Origin: Actinomycetes bacterium
Lineage (GTDB): Bacteria; Actinomycetota; Thermoleophilia; BMS3ABIN01
NCBI GenBank assembly: GCA_021787775.1
Contig: JAJYLK010000017.1
Coordinates: 1 to 10,782, forward strand
Direction: 5' to 3'
Length of the DNA: 10,782 nt
Position numbers and translations under genes: made by a program. The notes beneath the pieces were generated by a model. The model had not been told where the DNA came from, searched no databases, and saw only the letters and a list, made by a program, of their open reading frames with translations. How positions within the stretch are numbered: the first letter of the stretch is position 1; each line of letters opens with the position of its first letter. This document shows, in pieces, positions 4,798-10,782 of this stretch.

Positions 4798-7419
4798 TCA
4801 GACGCCGGCGCCGATATCCGCCGCGGCGCCTGACTCAGCTGTACTGAAGACCAGCCCGTCATCGCCGGCGTCGACCCCGACCGTCTGTCCTTCGCGGAAC
4901 TCTCCCTGAAGCAGCATCAGCGCCAGGACGTCCTGGATCTCTTTCTGGATCAGCCGCTTCAGCGGCCGGGCGCCGTAAGCAGGGTCATAGCCTTCGCGTG
5001 ACAGATAGCTCCGGGCCGCCTCGCTGATCTGGATGCCGACATTGCGGCCGGCCAGCAGGTGCGCCATTTCCCTCACCTGGATGTCGACGATCTCGCGCAG
5101 CTGTGTCTCGCTCAGGCGATGGAAGATGACGATGTCATCCACGCGGTTGAGAAACTCGGGCTTGAAATGTGCCCTCATCGCCTCGGTCACCCGCGCGCGC
5201 ATCTCCTCTTCGCCGCCATCGCCTATCGCCGTGATGAACTGGCTGCCGATATTCGAAGTCATGATGATCACCGCATTCTTGAAGTCGACGGTCCGGCCCT
5301 GGCCGTCCGTCAGCCGCCCCTCGTCCATGATCTGCAGCAGCACGTTGAAGACCTCGGGGTGCGCCTTTTCGATCTCGTCCAGCAGCAGCACCGTATAGGG
5401 CCGGCGCCTGACCGCCTCGGTGAGGTAGCCGCCCTCTTCATAGCCGACGTAGCCCGGCGGCGCGCCGATCAGCCGCGACACCGTGTGTTTCTCCTGGAAC
5501 TCCGACATGTCGATGCGGACCATCGCCTTCTCGTCGTCGAACATGAACTCGGCCAGCGCCTTGGCCAGCTCGGTCTTGCCGACGCCTGTCGGCCCCAGGA
5601 AGATGAACGAGCCGTAAGGGCGGTTGGGCGAACTGAGGCCCGCGCGCGCCCGGCGCATGGCGTTGGAGACCGCCGCGATCGCCTCGTCCTGACCGATGAC
5701 GCGCTCGTGCAGCCGCTCCTCCATGTGCACCAGCTTCTCGACCTCGCCCTCCATCAGCTTGGACACCGGGATGCCGGTCCACTTGCTGATCACCTCGGCG
5801 ATGTCTTCCTCGTCCACCTCTTCCTTCAGCATCTGCACGTGCCGCTGCAGCTCGGCCAGCCGTCCGTTCTCTGCTTCGATGTCTTGTGTCAGCTCCACCG
5901 TCCGGCCGTAGCGCAGCTCGGCGGCCCTGGTCAGGTCGCCGTCGCGCTCGGCGCGCTCGGCGTCGGAATTGGCCTGTTCCAGTTCTTCCTTCAGGGCGCG
6001 GATCTTCTGGATCGATTCCTTCTCGTTTTGCCAGTGCGCTTTCATGCTGCCTGACTCTTCCTTCAGCTGGGCCAACTCTTCCCTGATCTTCTCGCGCCGT
6101 TCTTTCGAGGCCTTGTCTTTCTCCTTGGCCAGGGCGCGGTCCTCGATCTCCAGCTTCTTGATGCGCCGCTCGATGACGTCGATCTCGGTGGGCATGCTGT
6201 CGATCTCGATACGCAGCCGGGAGCTGGCCTCGTCGATCAGGTCGATGGCCTTGTCCGGCAGGAAGCGGTCGGCGATGTAACGGTCGGAGAGCATGGCGGC
6301 GGCCACCAGCGCCGCGTCCTGGATGCGGACGCCGTGGTGCACTTCATAGCGCTCCTTGAGCCCGCGGAGGATGGCGATGGTGTCCTGGACGCTGGGTTCG
6401 CCCACATAAACCGGCTGGAAACGGCGTTCCAGCGCGGCGTCCTTTTCAACATATTTACGATATTCATCAAGCGTTGTCGCGCCGACCGCGCGCAGCTCGC
6501 CGCGCGCCAGCATCGGCTTGAGCATATTGGAAGCGTCCATGGAGCCCTCGGCGGCGCCGGCGCCGACCAGCGTATGCATCTCATCGATGAAGAGGATGAC
6601 CTTGCCATCGGATTCCTGGATTTCTTTCAGCACGGCCTTGAGCCGGTCCTCGAACTCGCCGCGATACTTGGAGCCTGCCACCAGGGAGCCGACGTCGAGT
6701 GCGACCACGCGCTTGTCCTTGAGGCCTTCGGGCACATCGCCGTCGACGATGCGTTGCGCCAGACCCTCAACCAGCGCGGTCTTTCCCACGCCCGGGTCGC
6801 CGATCAGCACCGGATTGTTCTTGGTCCGGCGGGAAAGCACCTGGATGACACGGCGGATCTCATCATCGCGGCCGATCACCGGATCGAGCTTGCCGCGGCG
6901 GGCCTGCTCGGTGAGGTCACGGCCGTACTGCTCCAGCGGCTGGAACTTGCCCTCGGGGTTCTGGTCGGTGACGCGCTGGCTGCCGCGGACGTCGGCCAGC
7001 GCCGCCAGCAGCCGGTCTCTCGTGACGCCGTGCGCCGCCAGCGCCTGACCCGCGGCGCCGCCAGTGTCGACCGCCGCCAGCAGCAGGTGCTCAGTGCTGA
7101 CGTAGTCGTCTTTCAGTTTCGCCGCTTCACTCGCGGCCGCGTTCAGCATCTGATTGAGTCGGTTGCCGACGTATGACTGCTGCCCGGGAGCGCCACTGAC
7201 CTTCGGCATCGCGCCGACGGCGCTGTCAAGCTCGCCCGCGATGGCGGCGGGATCGGCGCCCAGCTTCTGCAGGATCGGCACAACGATGCCCTCACTCTGC
7301 CGGAGCAAGGCCAGCAACAGGTGCTCTGGCTCGATCTGCTGCTGCGAGGCGGCCTCGGCGAGTTGCTGCGAGGCAGCCAGCGCCTCCTGGGTCTTGACGG
7401 TCATTTTTTCCGGTTGCAT
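4798..7419 (-). CDS. clpB: ATP-dependent disaggregase ClpB
   Basis: 873 residues, the usual ClpB length. ATG at 7419 follows AGAGGA closely; a second ATG five codons on is possible. Order of parts: Clp N-domain repeats (about 1-150); AAA-1 with Walker A GDPGVGKT (207-214), pore loop KYRGEFE (251-257), Walker B ILFIDE (275-280) and arginine-finger region ALERRFQ; coiled-coil M-domain (about 410-540), which separates ClpB from ClpA/ClpC-type proteins; AAA-2 with Walker A GPTGVGKT (609-616), pore loop GYVGYEEGG, Walker B VLLLDE (677-682), sensor 1 TSNIGS and sensor 2 GARPLKR (816-822). All catalytic residues are intact. It acts in the cytoplasm as a hexamer, threading aggregated proteins with DnaK. 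Monocistronic, convergent with marC. No CIRCE or HAIR operator is visible upstream; a terminator-like hairpin at 7469-7512 suggests possible attenuation. Confidence 0.97.
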   Translation of the reverse strand: MQPEKMTVKTQEALAASQQLAEAASQQQIEPEHLLLALLRQSEGIVVPILQKLGADPAAIAGELDSAVGAMPKVSGAPGQQSYVGNRLNQMLNAAASEAAKLKDDYVSTEHLLLAAVDTGGAAGQALAAHGVTRDRLLAALADVRGSQRVTDQNPEGKFQPLEQYGRDLTEQARRGKLDPVIGRDDEIRRVIQVLSRRTKNNPVLIGDPGVGKTALVEGLAQRIVDGDVPEGLKDKRVVALDVGSLVAGSKYRGEFEDRLKAVLKEIQESDGKVILFIDEMHTLVGAGAAEGSMDASNMLKPMLARGELRAVGATTLDEYRKYVEKDAALERRFQPVYVGEPSVQDTIAILRGLKERYEVHHGVRIQDAALVAAAMLSDRYIADRFLPDKAIDLIDEASSRLRIEIDSMPTEIDVIERRIKKLEIEDRALAKEKDKASKERREKIREELAQLKEESGSMKAHWQNEKESIQKIRALKEELEQANSDAERAERDGDLTRAAELRYGRTVELTQDIEAENGRLAELQRHVQMLKEEVDEEDIAEVISKWTGIPVSKLMEGEVEKLVHMEERLHERVIGQDEAIAAVSNAMRRARAGLSSPNRPYGSFIFLGPTGVGKTELAKALAEFMFDDEKAMVRIDMSEFQEKHTVSRLIGAPPGYVGYEEGGYLTEAVRRRPYTVLLLDEIEKAHPEVFNVLLQIMDEGRLTDGQGRTVDFKNAVIIMTSNIGSQFITAIGDGGEEEMRARVTEAMRAHFKPEFLNRVDDIVIFHRLSETQLREIVDIQVREMAHLLAGRNVGIQISEAARSYLSREGYDPAYGARPLKRLIQKEIQDVLALMLLQGEFREGQTVGVDAGDDGLVFSTAESGAAADIGAGV

Positions 7420-7468
7420 TTTTTCCTCTTGATAGGTGGGAACGCCCTGTCCCTGGTTATTTTCTTAT

Positions 7469-7512
7469 AAAAAAAACCGGAGCCCTCCCTGGACGGCTTT
7501 AACAGATCCGGT
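7469..7512 (-). terminator. Strong intrinsic terminator or attenuator upstream of clpB
   Basis: On the minus strand ACCGGA (7512-7507) pairs with TCCGGT (7481-7476), enclosing a further GCC/GGC pairing, and is followed by an uninterrupted run of U (7475-7469). It lies about 50 nt before the clpB start. Because no clear promoter sits between it and clpB, it either ends a separate transcript from 7513-8060 or acts as an attenuator in the clpB leader. Confidence 0.65.
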
Positions 7513-8060
7513 CGCATACCTCTTATTATCTGCCCACACCAGCGCTTAACGGCTGCAGATCTGGATGCGGTTCGCTCTGCCTTCCTTTCCGGGATGATTC
7601 TTCCGGCGAAGCTTTTCTCAAGCTTCTCCCCGGATTCTCGCCCTGAAGGGAATCGCCAACCAGGAATGACCCCGGGTTAAATCCCGCTCCGTGATTTGCT
7701 CCCGAGCCCGTCACCCTCGCGAATAAGCGAGCCGACAGTGCCCAGGCGCCACCGCGGGGCAGGAATCCATATTCACGGCCACCTGAATCATAATGCTCAC
7801 CTCTTCGCCGATTCATGGACGCCTTGCCAAATCTACCGGCATCCACTTCCATAGGGTAACCTAACTTACCCCATAAACCCTTCCATAATATTAGACTAAG
7901 ATCCATATAAAAAGGATTCAATCGAAGCCCGCTGGCTGGAAGCCCGCTGACTGAAAGCCCGGAACGGCCCCGGGCAATCGCCGTATGGTCCGCCACCAGC
8001 TTATTCCGCAATCGCGGCGCCAGGCCCTGCATTTCACATATCTTATAACTTTCGTTATAG
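7513..8060 (-). ncRNA. Candidate structured non-coding RNA or long clpB leader
   Basis: About 550 bp without a convincing protein. On the minus strand it is rich in exact hairpins: a two-tier stem TCCGG/CCGGA (7602-7606, 7630-7634) around GAAGCTT/AAGCTTC (7608-7614, 7620-7626); CTCGC/GCGAG (7716-7720, 7727-7731); ATCTGC/GCAGAT (7528-7533, 7555-7560); and TATAAC-loop-GTTATA (8044-8059) whose loop reads GAAA on the transcript. It ends at the strong terminator at 7469-7512. No known class (RNase P RNA, tmRNA, 6S, SRP RNA, common riboswitches) was recognised from core motifs. A 168-codon ORF spans it but looks unlike a protein. It may be an unclassified RNA; no promoter is clear. Confidence 0.35.
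7924..7962 (-). repeat. 15-bp tandem repeat, about 2.5 copies
   Basis: GAAGCCCGCTGGCTG (7924-7938) is followed directly by GAAGCCCGCTGACTG (7939-7953), one mismatch, and then by a degenerate partial copy AAAGCCCGG (7954-7962). It lies in the non-coding stretch upstream of clpB. The unit length is divisible by 3, but no credible protein uses it. Confidence 0.7.
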
Positions 8061-8098
8061 AAAAGCTGATAACTACAGACTTAGATTACACAAGGAGG

Positions 8099-8122
8099 CG
8101 CCGGGTTTCAAGTAGCCCGGCG
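8099..8122 (-). terminator. Hairpin after the release-factor-like gene
   Basis: CGCCGGG (8099-8105) pairs perfectly with CCCGGCG (8116-8122) around a 10-nt loop, about 40 nt past the stop of the minus-strand gene ending at 8164. The minus-strand tail CCTCCTTGTGT is only modestly U-rich, so it is a weak intrinsic terminator candidate. Confidence 0.45.
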
Positions 8123-8163
8123 AGTGGCCGGACCGGCGTCTGCCTCTGACCCGACGGCGCGCG

Positions 8164-9297
8164 TCAGTAGCGCAGATGCGCCGCTATCCCGCTCGCCTGG
8201 GACATGGCTGGATGCCCCGGCGGGACCGTGATAACACGGGCATCCTGGCGCACCGCCAGCTCCCGGGCTTCCCCGACGATATCGGCGATGGGCTGCATGT
8301 CCAGCTGGCAGCCGGGGCAGACCTCTTCGCCGACGGTAACCGTGCCGCAGGAGTTGCAGATGCGGCCTGGACCGGAGAACCCGTCCTCGGTCAGCAGCAG
8401 GTCGACGCGGCGCTCGTTCAGCGCCGGGAGCACGTCATCCAGGCCGCCGACATAGGTCTTGCCGGCAGCGAGTTCGGCGGCCAGGGATTCCAGAATGGTT
8501 GTCTCTTCGGCGGCGAGCAGCTCCGCCTCGATCGCGCTGACCCGGTCGTGAATCTCGTTGACGCCGGCGTTGATGTCCACACTGAAGCGCCCGGCCAGCC
8601 TTTCCCTCAGGTAGGGATGGAGTACTTTCTCCAGTTCCGGCCACAACTCTTCGGCGATGCCGACGGCCATCCTTTCGGCGGAGCGGGTCTGGCAATAGCC
8701 CATCGCCGCGTCTGCTGCCTTCTTCAGGTGGTTGCGTACCTGGAGTTCATGGCGGCGCTGCAGTTTGGCCTGTTCCCAGCCTCCCTGCGCGTGGTGCTTC
8801 AGTACTGTGTCGAAAACGTCGCTGTGTTCGGAGAGTTCACCGGCGTCCTGATCAAAGAGCCTGGCTGTTTCCTTGTTGGTGACCAGCACGCAAAAGTGGC
8901 GGTGCCGGTCCAGCAGCTCGGCCAGAGGCGCCAGCCGCGGTTTCCAGTCCACCAGCAGCCGGTTCTCCACCGGCAGCTTCAACGGCATCACCTGCCAGAG
9001 GTCTTCGTCGCGGCATGAGAACACGATCAGGCCGCGGGCGCCCTCGCGGCGGAATTCCAGCGCCAGGAATTCCCCGATCGCCTGCAGCTCGGCGTCCAGC
9101 CTGTCCTCCTGGTCCCTGGACAGTCCAAGGTCCTCGCTGGCGGTCCGGCGCGCCTCATGCACCATGAAGCTGTACTCGGTCTCGTAATCACCCTTGCGGG
9201 GATAGCGGACGCCGTTGACATTCAGGTAGAGAGTAACGACGGGATGTTCGTGGGTGGCATAATTTCGGAGTGCGGTCAGCTCGGTTGCGGTCGGCAT
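8164..9297 (-). CDS. Vms1/eRF1-fold protein (bacterial release-factor-like, baeRF type) with zinc ribbon
   Basis: 377 residues from ATG at 9297, which has GAGGTGA (9312-9306) 8 nt upstream; a GTG at 9309 overlaps that site and is less likely. The middle shows the eRF1/Vms1 Rossmann-like domain: CVLVTNKETARLF (136-148), then the loop HHAQGGWEQAKLQRRHE and a long helix VRNHLKKAADAA. The GGW loop takes the place of the GGQ-type loop of release factors, a known feature of the bacterial baeRF families. A zinc ribbon CNSC (314-317) ... CPGC (327-330) follows, then IADIVGEARELAVRQDARVITVPP. Relatives are proposed to act on peptidyl-tRNA or the ribosome, as eukaryotic Vms1/ANKZF1 does on stalled 60S complexes; the bacterial role is not settled. 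The exact baeRF subfamily (perhaps 10) is my guess. It has its own terminator-like hairpin and no operon partner. Confidence 0.75.
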   Translation of the reverse strand: MPTATELTALRNYATHEHPVVTLYLNVNGVRYPRKGDYETEYSFMVHEARRTASEDLGLSRDQEDRLDAELQAIGEFLALEFRREGARGLIVFSCRDEDLWQVMPLKLPVENRLLVDWKPRLAPLAELLDRHRHFCVLVTNKETARLFDQDAGELSEHSDVFDTVLKHHAQGGWEQAKLQRRHELQVRNHLKKAADAAMGYCQTRSAERMAVGIAEELWPELEKVLHPYLRERLAGRFSVDINAGVNEIHDRVSAIEAELLAAEETTILESLAAELAAGKTYVGGLDDVLPALNERRVDLLLTEDGFSGPGRICNSCGTVTVGEEVCPGCQLDMQPIADIVGEARELAVRQDARVITVPPGHPAMSQASGIAAHLRY

Positions 9298-9406
9298 GCG
9301 TTTCTTCACCTCAGTGGTCCGTGAATTGATCGAGAGCTTAATAATTACCCGGGTTGAAGAGTTTTTACCCCCGGTGACGCCGGACCGGCGCGAGGTGGAA
9401 GGAAAG

Positions 9407-9446
9407 CGGTGCTAAGCGGATGCGAAGACGGTGCTAAACGGATGCG
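9407..9446 (-). repeat. 22-bp-spaced direct repeat at the end of the DUF1385 gene
   Basis: CGGTGCTAAGCGGATGCG (9407-9424) and CGGTGCTAAACGGATGCG (9429-9446) differ at one base and are offset by 22 bp. The second copy covers the gene's TAG stop (9434-9436); the first would carry a TAG at the same place. It looks like a small local duplication of the gene's last codons, with no visible function. Confidence 0.6.
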
Positions 9447-10294
9447 GCCCGGGTCCCGCCCGCGGCGGTTTCGAGCCGCAACAGCTCCCGCAGCGCGGCG
9501 AGGCCGACGTCGAGCTGATCGCCGGTTGGTTCCCTGGTGGTGATGAACGTCTGCAGTCCGTTCCCGGAAGTGGTCAGGAGCTTCGACCACAGGCTGCGCG
9601 GGTTGCGAGAGGCCCACTGGATCATCTCCATGGCGCCCGACAGGCTGAGGAGGCCCACGCCCAGCCGGGCGAGCTGGCTCTGGCGGCCGAGCGCGTGGCG
9701 GGAAATGGTGTTGCCGAGCGCCATCAGCGCCAGCGCCGGCCCGACGATGTTGGAGCCGCAGCGCGCATGCTCGGCGCGGGCCTGATGCGCGCCCTCTGCG
9801 TCCACGGCGCCCGCGGCCTCATAGGCGTTGATTGACTTATGTTCTGCGGCGTGGTACTGAATGGCGTTGCTGTGGCGCAGGGCCACCAGCGACGGCAGCA
9901 GCGCCAGGCCCGCGAGCATGGTTTCCTCGATCAAAGGCGGCAGCCGCTTTTTCGGATTCTTGAGCGCCAGCGTGCCGAGCGTACTGGCCAGCACTGAGGC
10001 AAGCACTCCCGGGGAGCGCATCAATACCGGCAGCTGGCCGCCGTGCGCGTGCGCTTCCGGCAGCACCGAGGCGGATTCGCTCAGGCTGACCAGCCCCCGC
10101 AGCATCGGGATTTTTCTCAGCCCCAGCCGGCGCGGCAAGGCGTTTTTTTCACCGGATGCGACTTCGATGCCACCCCCGTCCTGGCGCACGGCCATGGACC
10201 AGAAGCGTTCCGTCTGGAACAGGACGCCGTTTTCCAGGGCCATGCCGCCGATCCTGACGCGCCTGTTGCGCCTGTCTGTGTCACTCGCTTCCAT
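9434..10294 (-). CDS. DUF1385-family membrane protein (YqhQ-like)
   Basis: 286 residues from ATG at 10294. There is no ribosome site; instead a promoter ends 7 nt before the ATG, so a leaderless mRNA is likely. Family landmarks: GGMALENGVLFQTERFWSMAV near the N-terminus (canonical DUF1385: GGQAVIEGVMMR), KIPMLRGLVSLSES (61-74), the signature YHAAEHKSINAYE (147-159), HARCGSNIVGPALAL (176-190) and TTREPT near the end (252-257). Two hydrophobic stretches (about 94-112 and 119-146) may be membrane segments. The N-terminal block diverges from the usual form, so this may be a distant branch. The family's function is not established. Its gene is divergent from the malic enzyme gene with 78 bp between the starts. 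Confidence 0.85.
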   Translation of the reverse strand: MEASDTDRRNRRVRIGGMALENGVLFQTERFWSMAVRQDGGGIEVASGEKNALPRRLGLRKIPMLRGLVSLSESASVLPEAHAHGGQLPVLMRSPGVLASVLASTLGTLALKNPKKRLPPLIEETMLAGLALLPSLVALRHSNAIQYHAAEHKSINAYEAAGAVDAEGAHQARAEHARCGSNIVGPALALMALGNTISRHALGRQSQLARLGVGLLSLSGAMEMIQWASRNPRSLWSKLLTTSGNGLQTFITTREPTGDQLDVGLAALRELLRLETAAGGTRAASV

Positions 10295-10301
10295 GGAGGG
10301 G

Positions 10302-10330
10302 ACTCTAACCCATTACCCATCAGCCTTCAA
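10302..10330 (-). promoter_or_regulatory. Promoter of the DUF1385 gene, leaderless type
   Basis: On the minus strand TTGAAG (10330-10325), a 17-nt spacer, then TAGAGT (10307-10302) and only CCCCTCC before the ATG. Transcription would start at or next to the A of the start codon, explaining the missing ribosome site. It shares the 78-bp gap with the divergent malic enzyme promoter. Confidence 0.55.
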
Positions 10331-10358
10331 CATCGAGGCGGATGGGTTGGGGATGGGA

Positions 10359-10366
10359 TATATTAT
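10359..10366 (+). promoter_or_regulatory. -10 element of the malic enzyme gene, leaderless type
   Basis: TATATTAT (10359-10366) ends 6 nt before the ATG at 10373, and there is no ribosome site. The spacing suits transcription beginning at the start codon. No good -35 box is seen 17 bp upstream (GCGGAT). Nearby CCCATC (10316-10321) and GATGGG (10341-10346) form an inverted repeat that could bind a regulator of both divergent genes. Confidence 0.45.
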
Positions 10367-10372
10367 TAAGCC

Positions 10373-10782
<410 letters not shown>

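Noticed and set aside
5059..6054. 331-codon ORF antisense to clpB (and the 280-codon one at 6334-7176)
   Set aside because: His/Leu/Arg-rich mirror frames typical of the antisense of GC-rich genes; clpB is complete and intact.
7420..7525. CIRCE or HAIR heat-shock operator before clpB
   Set aside because: Neither TTAGCACTC-N9-GAGTGCTAA nor CTTGAGT-N7-ACTCAAG, nor a close variant, is present.
7577..7592. SRP-RNA-like string CCGGAAAGGAAGGCAG on the minus strand
   Set aside because: The flanking GGUCAGG and AGCAGCC helix 8 partners of SRP RNA are missing, so the likeness is superficial.
7526..8032. 168-codon minus-strand ORF between clpB and the release-factor-like gene
   Set aside because: The translation shows no domain, is Gly/Arg/Ser-rich, lacks a ribosome site, and overlaps dense hairpins and a 15-bp repeat. 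It looks like chance opening in GC-rich non-coding DNA.

Overview
The window is high-GC bacterial chromosomal DNA. Several features fit a deep-branching actinobacterial lineage: a BRCT-ended NAD-dependent DNA ligase, a CwlO-like coiled-coil protein carrying a 3D domain, a ClpB disaggregase, a DUF1385 protein, a Vms1-like release-factor-fold protein with a zinc ribbon, TTG/GTG/ATT starts, and promoters that look leaderless. That placement is an inference from gene content. No rRNA or other phylogenetic marker is present. Most genes lie on the minus strand as single units with their own promoters or terminators, so this is not one large operon.

Layout. 1-130 (+) is the 3' end of ligA. A near-perfect GC hairpin separates it from a convergent lipoprotein (248-1345, -) with two rhodanese domains, one with the catalytic Cys and one without. 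1346-1869 has no intact gene. It holds a consensus promoter facing right (TTGACA-N16-TATAAA), an AT-rich island, and what looks like an internal scrap of a group II intron on the minus strand. 1870-2367 (-) is a PCYCGC-motif lipoprotein interrupted by one in-frame UGA. The UGA sits exactly where the family has the first Cys of a CxxC, and a 7-bp hairpin lies 19 nt downstream. This is the most exciting item in the window: a candidate selenocysteine lipoprotein with a UxxC motif.

2547-3629 (-) is a secreted coiled-coil plus 3D-domain cell-wall protein. It apparently starts at ATT behind a perfect Shine-Dalgarno and is driven by a good promoter with a ~165-nt structured leader. 3832-4057 carries helically phased AGAAATC-like repeats ahead of a MarC-family membrane protein (4058-4654, +). 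clpB (4798-7419, -) follows, convergent with marC. Upstream of clpB, ~640 bp (7420-8060) contains no convincing protein but many hairpins, a 15-bp tandem repeat and a strong intrinsic terminator, so it may be a structured non-coding RNA or a long attenuated leader. 8164-9297 (-) is the release-factor-like protein and 9434-10294 (-) is a DUF1385 membrane protein. The DUF1385 gene is divergent from a malic enzyme gene (10373-, +) that runs off the window. Both of these starts look leaderless.

How they relate. Two Cys-based extracytoplasmic lipoproteins (rhodanese and UxxC/PCYCGC) lie side by side and may share a redox, sulfur or metal theme at the cell surface. The 3D protein acts on the cell wall. 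ClpB and the release-factor-like protein fit protein quality control and ribosome-associated functions. These links are inferred from proximity and family knowledge only.
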